Shown piece after piece: positions 32,137 to 40,523 of a stretch of DNA of 64,000 bases. Positions within the stretch are counted from its first letter, which is position 1. Every line of letters starts with the position of its first letter. The notes beneath the pieces were generated by a model, which did no database searches, was not told the origin of the DNA, and saw only the letters and a program-made list of their open reading frames with translations. Origin of the DNA: Streptomyces sp. H27-H5 (GTDB taxonomy: Bacteria; Actinomycetota; Actinomycetes; Streptomycetales; Streptomycetaceae); contig NZ_JAPNLK010000033.1 of NCBI RefSeq assembly GCF_026627505.1, positions 1 through 64,000 of the forward strand. Reading direction: 5' to 3'. The translations under genes and the position numbers were made by a program.

Positions 32137-33513
32137 GTGCCCACTCCCTCCCACCGTCTTCCCCGTACGCGCCGCATCGCCGTCCTCGCCGGCGGCTCCG
32201 TCGCGGCGGCGTGCGTGCTCGGCGCCGTTCCGTTCGCGATGAGCGCCCAGGCCGCCCCCGATCTCGCGCACGCCGCGCTCCCCGCACACGACGGTTGGGC
32301 GGCCGACGGCAAGGGCACCACCGGCGGCTCGGCGGCCTCCGGCAGCCGCGTGTTCACCGTCTCCACGCGGGCCGAACTCGCCAAGGCGCTGACCACCGGG
32401 TCGGCGACGGCTCCGCGCGTCGTCCGGGTGAAGGGCGCCATCGACACGAACGTCGACGACTCCGGTCGCCCCCTCGGCTGCGACGACTACGCCCAGGGCA
32501 CGGGGTACTCGCTCGCCTCGTACCTGAAGGCCTACGACCCGGCGAACTGGGGCCGCTCGAAGGTGCCTTCCGGCGCCCAGGAGTCGGCGCGGGCCACCGC
32601 GCAGAAGCGGCAGGCGGCGCGGATGGTGCTCGACGTCCCGTCGAACACCACGATCGTCGGGGTCCCGGGTACCGGCGCCGGCCTGAAGGGCGGCAGCCTC
32701 CAGGTGAAGAAGGCGGACAACGTCATCATCCGCAACCTCGCCTTCTCCGACACCCGCGACTGCTTCCCCCAGTGGGACCCCACGGACGGTTCGACCGGCA
32801 ACTGGAACTCCGCCTACGACTCGCTGTCCCTGCGCGGTGCCACCCATGTGTGGGCCGATCACAACACGTTCACCGACAGCCCCGGCCTCGACGCCGCCAA
32901 CCCCCGCCGCTTCGGGCGCGAATACCAGGTCCACGACGGCGCCCTGGACATCACCAACGCCTCCGACCTGGTGACGGTGTCGTACAACCGGTTCTCCGAC
33001 CACGACAAGACGATGCTCATCGGCAGCAGCGACAACGACACCCGGCTGCGGGTCACCCTGCACCACAACGTCTTCCGGGGGATCGTGCAGCGGGCCCCGC
33101 TGGCCCGCGTCGGACAAGTGCACCTGTACAACAACCACTTCGACACGACCGAGCGCGACGGCTACGCCTTCGCCTACTCCATCAGCTCCCGGGCACGCGC
33201 CCAGGTGGTCGCCGAGTACAACAACTGGACGCTTCCCGGCGCCGGGAAGACCTCCCGGCTGCTGACCGGGGACGGAACGGGTGCGCTGGCCGGGTCCGGG
33301 AACCTGGTGAACGGGCGCGTGACCGACCTGGTGGCCGCGTACAACGCCGCGAACCCGAAGAAGATCCGGCCGACGGTGAACTGGCGGCCCGTGCTCTCCG
33401 CCGGCCTGGAGACGTCCGCGGCCGGCCTTCCCGCCTCGCTCGGCCGGACGGCCGGCGCCGGCGTGCTGACCGCCTCCGGGGCCCTCGCCCGTACCGACGT
33501 CCGGACCCCGTGA
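32137..33513 (+). CDS. Secreted pectate lyase (PL1)
   Basis: A 458-residue protein from GTG 32137, with AAGGA upstream. After a signal peptide (RIAVLAGGSVAAACVLGAVP) comes a right-handed beta-helix. PL1 landmarks are VWADHNTFTDS near residue 238 (the calcium-binding vWxDH motif) and RAPLARVGQVHLYNNHF near residue 319 (the catalytic RxPxxR). It cleaves polygalacturonate by beta-elimination with Ca2+. It is followed 17 nt later by an ECF sigma gene and that gene's membrane partner, suggesting regulation linked to the substrate. Confidence 0.96.
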   Translation: MPTPSHRLPRTRRIAVLAGGSVAAACVLGAVPFAMSAQAAPDLAHAALPAHDGWAADGKGTTGGSAASGSRVFTVSTRAELAKALTTGSATAPRVVRVKGAIDTNVDDSGRPLGCDDYAQGTGYSLASYLKAYDPANWGRSKVPSGAQESARATAQKRQAARMVLDVPSNTTIVGVPGTGAGLKGGSLQVKKADNVIIRNLAFSDTRDCFPQWDPTDGSTGNWNSAYDSLSLRGATHVWADHNTFTDSPGLDAANPRRFGREYQVHDGALDITNASDLVTVSYNRFSDHDKTMLIGSSDNDTRLRVTLHHNVFRGIVQRAPLARVGQVHLYNNHFDTTERDGYAFAYSISSRARAQVVAEYNNWTLPGAGKTSRLLTGDGTGALAGSGNLVNGRVTDLVAAYNAANPKKIRPTVNWRPVLSAGLETSAAGLPASLGRTAGAGVLTASGALARTDVRTP

Positions 33514-33530
33514 GCGGAGGTCCCCCGTCC

Positions 33531-34142
33531 ATGGCTGCTACCGTCACCCACCTGCCGCCCGCTGCCGGCACCGGCACATCGCACGGCACATCGCACGGAG
33601 GCCCCGGCTTGCTCCTCGTACACCACGACGCCTCCGCCGAGTTCCACGCCTTCTTCGAACAACACCACGCCGAACTCTCGCGGCTGGCCGCGATGCTCAT
33701 CGGTGAACCGGACGCCGCCGCCGACCTGGCCGCGGACGCCCTCGTCGCCGTATGGCACCGCTGGGACCGGGTGCGCGGCGCCGATCACCCCCTCGCGTAC
33801 GCCCGGGGCGTGGTGGCGAACTTGGCCCGTACCAGGATCCGTGCGGCCGTGCGCGAGCGGCGGCGGGTGAGTCTCTTCTGGTCGAACCGCCCCGAGGTGG
33901 TCGAGGCCGCGGACGTCGCCTCCGTCCTCGACGTACGAAGCGCCCTGGCCCGGCTGCCGTTTCGCAAACGGGCGTGTGTGGTCCTGCGCCACGCGCTCGA
34001 CCTGTCCGAGAAGGACACCGCGCTCGCCCTCGGGATATCCGTCGGCACGGTGAAGAGCCAGACTTCCAAGGGGATGGCGGAACTACAGAAGCTGCTCGGC
34101 ACGCGGGCCGCCGGCGAACTCACGGGAGGGAGGACCCGATGA
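33531..34142 (+). CDS. SigE-family ECF RNA polymerase sigma factor
   Basis: A 203-residue protein from ATG 33531, GGAGG 9 nt upstream. Region 2 is EFHAFFEQHHAELSRLAAML and AAADLAADALVAVWHRWDRV; region 4 is ALARLPFRKRACVVLRHALD and LALGISVGTVKSQTSKGMAE. This matches the actinobacterial SigE-type extracytoplasmic-function group, with an N-terminal extension of about 35 residues. Its stop overlaps the next gene's start as ATGA, so the two are coupled. The pectate lyase gene lies immediately upstream. Confidence 0.92.
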   Translation: MAATVTHLPPAAGTGTSHGTSHGGPGLLLVHHDASAEFHAFFEQHHAELSRLAAMLIGEPDAAADLAADALVAVWHRWDRVRGADHPLAYARGVVANLARTRIRAAVRERRRVSLFWSNRPEVVEAADVASVLDVRSALARLPFRKRACVVLRHALDLSEKDTALALGISVGTVKSQTSKGMAELQKLLGTRAAGELTGGRTR

Positions 34143-34798
34143 CCGACCTGCACGAGGAGTTGCGGGCCGCCGCACGGGCCCACGTACCGGACCGGGAGCG
34201 GATGCTCGCGCGCGTGGAACGGGGCATGGCCGACGCGCCGCCCCCCGCCGCCCGGCGGCAGGCCCTCTCCTGGCCCCGCGTCACCCTCGCCTCTCTCGCC
34301 GCCGGCGCGGCCCTGGTGGTCGGCGCCCACACCGTGGCGTCGGTGACGGGTGAAGAGGAGCGTGGCGCACGACAGGTGGTGTCGGCGCCCGACGGCGCCG
34401 GCACGCCGAGCACCGAGAGCGGGCCGCTGTGGTCCGACGGGTCCGTCGACCCGCACAGCAACACCTACTGGGCCCAGAGCAACATCACCCTCCAGACCCG
34501 GGAGCCGCTCACCGCGTTCAGCCTGGAGGTCCGCATCGCACAGACGGGCGGCGTGGCCACCACCGGCACCTGGCAGACCCTGCCGGCCGGCGACTTCGAC
34601 GTCGTGGCCCGGGAGTCCGGCGGCGCCCTGGTCTACCGGTGGACCCTCAAGGCCGGCAGAACGGTGCCGGCGGGCCGCCATGTCTTCGCCGCCCAGTACA
34701 ACCACGCCGAGGGCGGCCGGGACGCCGGGAAGGACACGTACGCGTCGACGGCCACCGCAGCCGGGGGCGCGGCGCACGAGGTCGGAGGGGGCTTCTGA
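34139..34798 (+). CDS. Membrane protein coupled to the ECF sigma factor, putative anti-sigma/sensor
   Basis: A 219-residue protein from ATG 34139. The cytoplasmic part is MTDLHEELRAAARAHVPDRE and MLARVERGMADAPPP, the short helical pattern seen in partners of SigE-type factors. One transmembrane helix follows (LASLAAGAALVVGAHTVASV). The outer part of about 145 residues is beta-rich: ITLQTREPLTAFSLEVRIAQ, GTWQTLPAGDFDVVARESGG and YRWTLKAGRTVPAGRHVFAA, reminiscent of carbohydrate-binding modules. No zinc-binding HxxxCxxC anti-sigma motif is present. The role as sensor and anti-sigma factor is inferred from coupling and layout. Confidence 0.78.
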   Translation: MTDLHEELRAAARAHVPDRERMLARVERGMADAPPPAARRQALSWPRVTLASLAAGAALVVGAHTVASVTGEEERGARQVVSAPDGAGTPSTESGPLWSDGSVDPHSNTYWAQSNITLQTREPLTAFSLEVRIAQTGGVATTGTWQTLPAGDFDVVARESGGALVYRWTLKAGRTVPAGRHVFAAQYNHAEGGRDAGKDTYASTATAAGGAAHEVGGGF

Positions 34799-34835
34799 CC
34801 GGTGGTCGACCCGCGGTGCGCGCTACGGTCGGGCC

Positions 34836-35300
34836 ATGGCCACCAGAATCGATCTGACGCTTGACTGTGCCGATGCCCGGCCGCTCGCCGCCTTCTGGAA
34901 GACGGCACTGGGCTACGTCGACGAGCCGCCACCCGCCCCCTTCGCCACGCGCGAGGAGTGGGCCGCCCACTTCGATCCCCCGGAGGACGGCGCGGACGCG
35001 CACGACCCGGACGCGGCCGACCCCGCGGGCGGCGGGGCGTGGCTCTGCGATCCGGACGGCGTCGGCCCCCGTCTCTCGATCCTGAGGGTTCCGGAACCCA
35101 AGCGGGCGAAGAATCGCCTGCACATGGACATCCGGGTGCCGGGGCACGGCGGTCCGGCCGAGCGGTGAGAACGGATCGGGGCGGAGTCCCGTCGTCTGGT
35201 GGTGGCGGGCGGGCGGGTCGTGGCGGAGTTCGAGGGGCACCACGTGGTGATGGCGGATCCGGAGGGCAACGAGTTCTGCGTGGCCGCCGCCCCCGCGTGA
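34836..35300 (+). pseudogene. VOC/glyoxalase-like protein interrupted by an in-frame TGA
   Basis: The frame starts at ATG 34836 (MATRIDLTLDCADARPLAAF) and reads WKTALGYVDEPPPAPFATRE, then GPRLSILRVPEPKRAKNRLH and MDIRVPGHGGPAER. TGA at 35166-35168 stops it. The same frame continues without a break as ERIGAESRRLVVAGGRVVAE, HHVVMADPEGNEFCVAAAPA to TGA 35300. In related proteins the interrupted site reads ERWxRI, so TGA replaces a tryptophan TGG. The whole would be 154 residues, the normal size. As written, translation gives a 110-residue fragment lacking the last beta strands and their metal ligand. Confidence 0.78.
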
Positions 35301-35722
35301 GGCGCCGGCAGGGCGTTCGGGGATTCGGTGACCGCCCCCCGTTCGGTCGGTCGCGGCGCGGTCCCGCACCCTCGCGTAGGGGCTCGCCCGCCACCGGGCG
35401 TCACGACGAGCACGCTGCGTAGTGCGACGCATGCGATGGTTCGAGCGGGTTCGCTCCGCTTTGTGGAGCGCACAGGTGGCCTGCCACGGGCCGATGTCCG
35501 CGAACGCGGTCCCGGCAGGCGGTGTCCCCACGGCCGGACGGTCGTTGAGAAGAACGGTCAGCGAAGTGGACCACGCCGAGTCCCGGGGCCTGGGCCCCGG
35601 GACTCGGCGCTTCCTGAACCGCCGGCCCGGACAAGGGCGTTGACGGGGAAGCAAAGGGCCGGCCCGGGCCCGTGTCCCGAAGGCGGTCCGAACCAGGGGC
35701 CCGGCCGCGACGTGTGCTGCGT
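35301..35722. other. Intergenic region with a strong hairpin
   Basis: About 420 bp. A small frame at 35422-35643 exists but lacks protein character. The hairpin at 35574-35609 is the main feature. The rest shows nothing I can name. Confidence 0.4.
35574..35609. terminator. Perfect 17-bp hairpin
   Basis: Arms 35574-35590 and 35593-35609 are complementary with a 2-nt gap, effectively a 4- to 6-nt loop. It lies 270 nt downstream of the glyoxalase-like gene and upstream of the DoxX gene. Confidence 0.65.
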
Positions 35723-36232
35723 GTGAACACGACATCCTCCGGTCCGCGGTCCGCCGCCACGCGGCACGCGCTCCTGCCCCTGCGCCTCTTCCTCGGCATC
35801 ACGTTCGTGTACGCCGGCGTCGACAAACTCCTCGACCCGGCGTTCCTCTCCGCCACCGGTGACGGCTCGATCGGCCAACAGCTCGAAGGGGTGAAGGGGT
35901 CGGCCGCGATCCCGGCACTGGTGGCGGTCGCCCTGAACGACCCGGGTGGCTTCGGCCTGGCGATGGCCCTCGGCGAGACCGCCGTCGGGCTGGGGGTCCT
36001 GGCCGGCCTGCTGACCCGGATCGCGGCCCTCGGGGGCGCACTGATCTCGCTCAGCCTCTGGCTGACCGTCAGTTGGCAGGCCACCCCGTACTACTACGGA
36101 AACGACCTGGCCTACCTGATGGCCTGGACCCCGCTGGTCCTCGCGGGCGCACCGACCTTGTCCCTCGACGCGGCGCTGCGCCGGCGGCGCGCCACCCCCC
36201 GGGGCCGGCGGCGCGTCAACCGCCGAGAGTGA
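35723..36232 (+). CDS. DoxX-family membrane protein
   Basis: A 169-residue protein from GTG 35723 (MNTTSSGPRSAATRHALLPL); GTG 35714 is an alternative and neither has a strong ribosome-binding site. The family signature is LRLFLGITFVYAGVDKLLDP at residues 19-38. Three further helices follow (GFGLAMALGETAVGLGVLAG, LISLSLWLTVSWQATPYYYG, AYLMAWTPLVLAGA). DoxX proteins occur in redox and sulfur-stress complexes; the role here is unknown. Its 3' end overlaps the convergent ligase gene by 17 nt. Confidence 0.87.
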   Translation: MNTTSSGPRSAATRHALLPLRLFLGITFVYAGVDKLLDPAFLSATGDGSIGQQLEGVKGSAAIPALVAVALNDPGGFGLAMALGETAVGLGVLAGLLTRIAALGGALISLSLWLTVSWQATPYYYGNDLAYLMAWTPLVLAGAPTLSLDAALRRRRATPRGRRRVNRRE

Positions 36233-37325
36233 GGCGGGCGCACCGGGTGACCACGGCGGCGAGGTCCCCCTCGTCGCGCAGGAGGGCGCGCTGCACCCGG
36301 GCCCCGGTGCCCCGCTCCTGGAGTTCCACCAGGCCGGCCCGGACCCGTTCGGCGTCCCCGTTCTCCTCCAGGGCGTCCCGTACGTGCTCGTACAACGCCC
36401 ACACGACATCCTCGGGAGAGGTCTCCGCCAGTGTGACCGGATGGATCAGGGGCCCGTCGAGCCCGGATCGGGCCGCCCGCCACGCCGCCAGCCGGAGCAG
36501 GGCGGTGTCGACCTGGGACGGGGGCTCTCCGGCCTGCCAGGCCCGGGAGGCCGTGTCCACCAGCCCGCGGGTCAGTGCGGCGAGCAGTACGGGCGTCCCC
36601 GCGTCCAGGCAGACGTCCGCCACCCGGATCTCCACCGTGGGGTAGGACGCGGCCAGCCGAGCGTCGAAGTAGATCATGCCCTCGTCGCGGAGGGCGCCGG
36701 TCGCGAGCATGGCCCGGACCCGCTCGTGGTAGCGGTCGGCGGAGCCGAAGACGCTCACCGGGCCGGCCGAGGGCCACCGGTTCCAGACCCTGCTGCGATA
36801 GCTCCCGTAGCCGGTGTCCTCTCCCTGCCAGAAGGGTGAGTTCGCGCTCAGGGCGGTCAGGACGGACAGCCAGGGGCGAATCCGGTCCAGGACCGCCACG
36901 CCCTCCTCGTCGGAGTCCACCGACACGTGAACGTGGCAGCCGCAGGTCAGCTGCTCCTGCGCCGTCAGGCCGAACTGCCGGCCGATCCACTGGTACCGCT
37001 CCCCCCTACTCAGTGAGGGCTCCACCCGGGTCGGGCAGGTGGCGAGAGCGGCGACGACCATGCCCGCGGCCTCGGCGTGCCGGGCGGCCTCGGCGCGCCA
37101 GCGCAGGATCTCCTCGCCGAGCTCGCCCATCATCGTCACCGGTTTGGTCGCGAATTCGACCTGTTGCTTGTGGAGTTCCTTCTCCAGCGGGATCTCGCCG
37201 TCGGCTCCCGCCGCGCGGCCCCCCGTCCGGATCGCGGAGGCCAGCACCGCGCCGGCGGACGCGGCGGGTTCACCGGTCCGCGGATCGACGAGCAGCAGTT
37301 CTTCCTCGACACCGACACTGCGCAT
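36216..37325 (-). CDS. YbdK-type carboxylate-amine ligase (glutamate-cysteine ligase 2 family)
   Basis: A 369-residue protein from ATG 37325. It opens MRSVGVEEELLLVDPRTGEP with the GVEEE(F/L) signature. EKELHKQQVEFATKPVTMMG, LTCGCHVHVSVDSDEEGVAV and YPTVEIRVADVCLDAGTPVL are the ATP-grasp-like glutamine-synthetase-fold motifs. E. coli YbdK has weak glutamate-cysteine ligase activity. Streptomyces use mycothiol rather than glutathione, so the true substrate is uncertain. It is divergent from GlsB/YeaQ. Confidence 0.93.
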   Translation of the reverse strand: MRSVGVEEELLLVDPRTGEPAASAGAVLASAIRTGGRAAGADGEIPLEKELHKQQVEFATKPVTMMGELGEEILRWRAEAARHAEAAGMVVAALATCPTRVEPSLSRGERYQWIGRQFGLTAQEQLTCGCHVHVSVDSDEEGVAVLDRIRPWLSVLTALSANSPFWQGEDTGYGSYRSRVWNRWPSAGPVSVFGSADRYHERVRAMLATGALRDEGMIYFDARLAASYPTVEIRVADVCLDAGTPVLLAALTRGLVDTASRAWQAGEPPSQVDTALLRLAAWRAARSGLDGPLIHPVTLAETSPEDVVWALYEHVRDALEENGDAERVRAGLVELQERGTGARVQRALLRDEGDLAAVVTRCARLTLGG

Positions 37326-37500
37326 ACGGTCCCTTTCGCCGGCTCCTGGTCCGACGTCTGCCCACTTCCCCGGTGGGCACGCGTCCCGGGCGGGCCTGCG
37401 GCCCTCTCCTTTCGCCGGGCATTTCGCCCGGGTTTGAATTCCTCCGCAGGGAGCATTCGGCGAACGTAGGAAATTCATCGGAGCCCGGAGAGGCAACACC

Positions 37501-37767
37501 ATGGGAATCATCGCCTGGATCATCATCGGACTGCTTGCGGGAATGATCGCGAAAGCGCTCATGCCCGGCAGGGATCCCGGCGGTTTCTTCGTCACCATCC
37601 TGATCGGCATCGCCGGTGGTCTCCTCGGCGGCTGGCTGGGGAAGGTGCTGTTCGGGGTCGACTCGATCGACGGCTTCTTCGACCTCTCGACCTGGATCGC
37701 GGCCGTCGTCGGCTCGATGATCCTGCTGCTCGTCTACCGCCTCGTCACGGGCGGCCGACGACGCTGA
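37501..37767 (+). CDS. GlsB/YeaQ/YmgE-family membrane stress protein
   Basis: An 88-residue protein from ATG 37501. Its three helices carry the family's Gly-rich pattern: MGIIAWIIIGLLAGMIAKAL, GGFFVTILIGIAGGLLGGWL and WIAAVVGSMILLLVYRLVTG. Members are general-stress or envelope proteins, often under sigma-B-type control. A hemerythrin gene follows 59 nt downstream on the same strand, suggesting one stress operon. Confidence 0.94.
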   Translation: MGIIAWIIIGLLAGMIAKALMPGRDPGGFFVTILIGIAGGLLGGWLGKVLFGVDSIDGFFDLSTWIAAVVGSMILLLVYRLVTGGRRR

Positions 37768-37826
37768 CCTGCGGCCCTGGGCCGCGAGAACCACGCCGGG
37801 CACGACAGAACAGGCAGGAGCACGCC

Positions 37827-38333
37827 ATGACGGCGAATGACGATGTAGTCGCTGTGATCCTGAAGGACCACCGCACCATGGAGGAACTGTTTCGCCGCAT
37901 GCGGAGCGTGGAGGCCGACCGCGCCGAGGCGTTGAAGAAGTTCTCCGCGCTGCTCATCGCGCACGCCGAGGCCGAGGAGTCCGAGGTGTACGGCGCGCTG
38001 AAGCGGTTCAAGAACGTGGACGACGAGGAAGTGGAACACGGGGCCGAGGAGCACACCGAGGGCAACGAGGCGTTGCTGGCCCTCCTGGAGGTCGCCGACG
38101 TCGGCTCCGAGGAGTGGGACGAGCGCCTCGAAGACCTGTCGAAGGCGGTGTCGCACCACATCGACGAGGAGGAACGGACGATCCTCAACGGTGCCAGGGA
38201 GAACGTCCCGGACGAACGCCGGGCCGAGCTGGGCGTCGCGTTCCTGCGCGAGCGGGAGAAGCACCTGGCGGCCGACTGCGGCAGCATCGAGAACGTACGA
38301 GCCGTCCTGCACGCCCACGGTGAGGACCGATGA
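37827..38333 (+). CDS. Hemerythrin-domain protein
   Basis: A 168-residue helical protein from ATG 37827. Likely diiron ligands are in VILKDHRTMEELF, LLIAHAEAEESEVY, HTEGNEALLAL and SHHIDEEERTIL, the H...HxxxE...H...HxxxE spacing of hemerythrins. Such proteins bind oxygen or sense redox and oxidative stress. The C-terminal extension of about 35 residues is helical. Its stop overlaps the next gene as ATGA. Confidence 0.93.
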   Translation: MTANDDVVAVILKDHRTMEELFRRMRSVEADRAEALKKFSALLIAHAEAEESEVYGALKRFKNVDDEEVEHGAEEHTEGNEALLALLEVADVGSEEWDERLEDLSKAVSHHIDEEERTILNGARENVPDERRAELGVAFLREREKHLAADCGSIENVRAVLHAHGEDR

Positions 38334-38806
38334 CCGGCGCCCGCATACCGGGCGGGGCGTCGGGCAGGCGCGCCACCATGGACGATTCCACACAGCACAC
38401 CACCGAGTACCGCATCACCGTCGACGGTGAGCGCTTCACCTGCGAGGACGCCCAGGGGCTGGGCCCCCAGGGCGACGGGGGCCTGCCGGGGCAGGAGCTG
38501 ACCGTGACGCTCACCGGCTGCGTCCTGACCGACACCCCGAAGGCCCTCGCCTGGGCGCTCGGCCGGGAGCCGGACGGGCAGCGCACCGTCCGGATCGACG
38601 CCACGACGGCGAACGGCCGGGAGGTGGTCACCGCCTGGGACCTGACGGACGCGGCCCCGACCGGGACCGACGACGCGAGCGGCACGGCATCGAACCACGA
38701 GACGCGCATCCAGCGGCTGACGCTGCACGCCGTGAAGATCACCCCGGTGTTGCGCGACGAGGACCGGTTCCAGGACGCCGGGCCCACTCCCTCTCCCCGA
38801 GGCTGA
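38330..38806 (+). CDS. Hypothetical protein coupled to the hemerythrin gene
   Basis: A 158-residue acidic protein from ATG 38330, which overlaps the upstream stop by 4 nt; ATG 38378 (MDDSTQHTTEYRITVDGERF) is another possible start and better matches where protein-like sequence begins. The middle, GQELTVTLTGCVLTDTPKAL and WALGREPDGQRTVRIDATTA, looks like a beta-rich fold. I do not recognise the family. Coupling suggests a role alongside the hemerythrin. Confidence 0.62.
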   Translation: MTGARIPGGASGRRATMDDSTQHTTEYRITVDGERFTCEDAQGLGPQGDGGLPGQELTVTLTGCVLTDTPKALAWALGREPDGQRTVRIDATTANGREVVTAWDLTDAAPTGTDDASGTASNHETRIQRLTLHAVKITPVLRDEDRFQDAGPTPSPRG

Positions 38807-38813
38807 ACCGCCC

Positions 38814-38836
38814 GCCCCGTCGTCGTGGGACGGGGC
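38814..38836. terminator. 8-bp GC-rich hairpin
   Basis: GCCCCGTC at 38814-38821 pairs with GACGGGGC at 38829-38836 around a 7-nt loop, 8 nt after the stop codon. Confidence 0.5.
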
Positions 38837-38932
38837 CCGGGGGCCGTCGCGTCCCGCGGCCGTCCCCTCACACGGTCGGACCTGCCGACATGCCGAGTGG
38901 CGTGCCTGCCCGAAGAATCAGAGGTCGACACG

Positions 38933-40486
38933 ATGGCAGGACCGTCCCGCCGCCCGCAGCCCTCGCGCAGCGGTCACGCGTCGACCGATCGGATGCTCCG
39001 TACCCTGCTCCGGCGCCGCAAGAAGGCCCCGCCCAGCGAGGACGTATCGGTCGCCGATCAGCCGCAGGTGCGCCGCGACGTGACCGCGGCCGCCCTGGGC
39101 AACACGATGGAGTGGTTCGACTTCGGCGTGTACGCCTACCTGGCCGGAACCATGGGCAAGGTCTTCTTCCCGTCGAGTTCGCCGGGCGCCCAGGTCGTCT
39201 CGACGTTCGCGACCTTCGCCGCCGCCTTCCTGGTCCGCCCCCTCGGCGGCCTCGTGTTCGGGCCGCTCGGCGACCGGATCGGCCGGCAGAAGGTCCTCGC
39301 GGCGACGATGATCATGATGGCGGCCAGTACGTTCGCCGTCGGGTTCCTCCCGACGTACGCGTCCGTCGGCTTCGTCGCGCCCCTGCTGCTCCTGGTCTGC
39401 CGGCTGGTCCAGGGCTTCTCCACGGGCGGCGAGTACGCCGGCGCGACCACCTACATCGCCGAGTACGCGCCGGACAAGCGCCGGGGGTTCCTGGGCAGCT
39501 GACTCGACTTCGGCACGTTCGTCGGTTACGCCATGGGCTCCGGCCTGGTCACCATCCTGACCCTCGTCATGGGCTCGGACGGCCGGGAGGACTGGGGCCG
39601 GCGCATCCCGTTCTTCATCGCGGGCCCGCTGGGCCTGATCGGCCTGTACATGCGGCTGAAGCTGGAGGAGACCCCGGCCTTCAAGAAGGAGGCCGCCTAC
39701 GCGGCCGCCGAAGGGGAGGCGGGCGCGGAGGTCCCGGCGGCGGGCCGGGGGCACCCCAAGGAGATCTTCACGCGCCACTGGCACGCGGTGCTCATCTGCA
39801 TGGGGCTGGTCCTGCTGTACAACGTCACGAACTACATGGTGACGTCCTACCTGCCCACCTACATGACCGTCACCCTGGGCGAGAACGACACCACGGCCCA
39901 GCTCCTTGTCCTCGGGACGATGCTGCTCGTGGTCCTGACGATCACGACCGTGGGCCACACCTCGGACCGCTGGGGCCGCAGACCGGTGTTCCTCGCGGGC
40001 AGTGTCGCCCTGGTGGCCCTGGCCATCCCGGCGTTCCTACTGATCCGGGAGGGCGGGATCCTGTTGCCGGCCGTGGGCTGCGCGATCCTCGGGCTGCTGC
40101 TCGTCTGCTTCGCGGGGACGGCCGCCTCCACGCTGCCCGCGCTGTTCCCGACCCGACTGCGGTACGCGGCCTTCAACATCTCGGTGTCCCTGTTCGGCGG
40201 CACGACACCGCTGTTCACCTCGGCGCTCGTGGAGGCCACCGGCAACGACATGGTCCCGGCGTACTACCTGATGGTCGCGGGCGTCATCGGATTCGTGTCG
40301 ACGCTGTTCCTGCACGAGACCGCCGGAAAGCCGCTGCGCGGGCCCGGTCCGATGGTCGAGACGTCCGACGAGGCGGACGCCCTGGTGGCCCGCAGCCGCA
40401 CGGCGGCCGGCCGGCAGGCCCGGGACATCTGGATCCGACCGCGCCATCCCTGGGCCCGCCACAAGCCGCGCGACCGGGACACGTGA
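38933..40486 (+). pseudogene. MHS-family (ProP-like) transporter interrupted by an in-frame TGA
   Basis: The frame begins at ATG 38933. An N-terminal cytoplasmic stretch of about 45 residues leads to [19 protein letters not shown], the metabolite:H+ symporter signature. Then come [20 protein letters not shown] and [23 protein letters not shown] at 39500-39502 follows RRGFLGS. The same frame continues at once with LDFGTFVGYAMGSGLVTILT to a normal C-terminus at 40486. In E. coli ProP the matching site reads GSWLDFGS, so TGA stands exactly at a conserved Trp. Full length would be 517 residues. ProP-type carriers import proline, betaine or ectoine. As written, translation would stop after helix 5. 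Confidence 0.87.
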
Positions 40487-40523
40487 CCCGTCGGGTCCGC
40501 CGTGTCCGGTGCGCGATCGCCGT

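Noticed and set aside
32052-34142. One long plus-strand frame joining the pectate lyase region to the ECF sigma gene
   Set aside because: Only the part from 33531 encodes sigma motifs; before that the frame is out of phase with the real lyase gene.
35422-35643. A 73-residue plus-strand frame
   Set aside because: It runs through the 17-bp hairpin at 35574-35609, lacks a ribosome-binding site and shows no domain.
37430-37460. GTTT with GGGA 13 nt on, a possible sigma-B-type promoter ahead of the GlsB gene
   Set aside because: The match to GTTT-N14-16-GGGTAT is too weak at the -10 end; similar weak matches occur by chance.
37825-38335. Prophage or integrative-element boundary near the stress operon
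   Set aside because: No integrase, excisionase or flanking repeats; composition is the same as neighbours.
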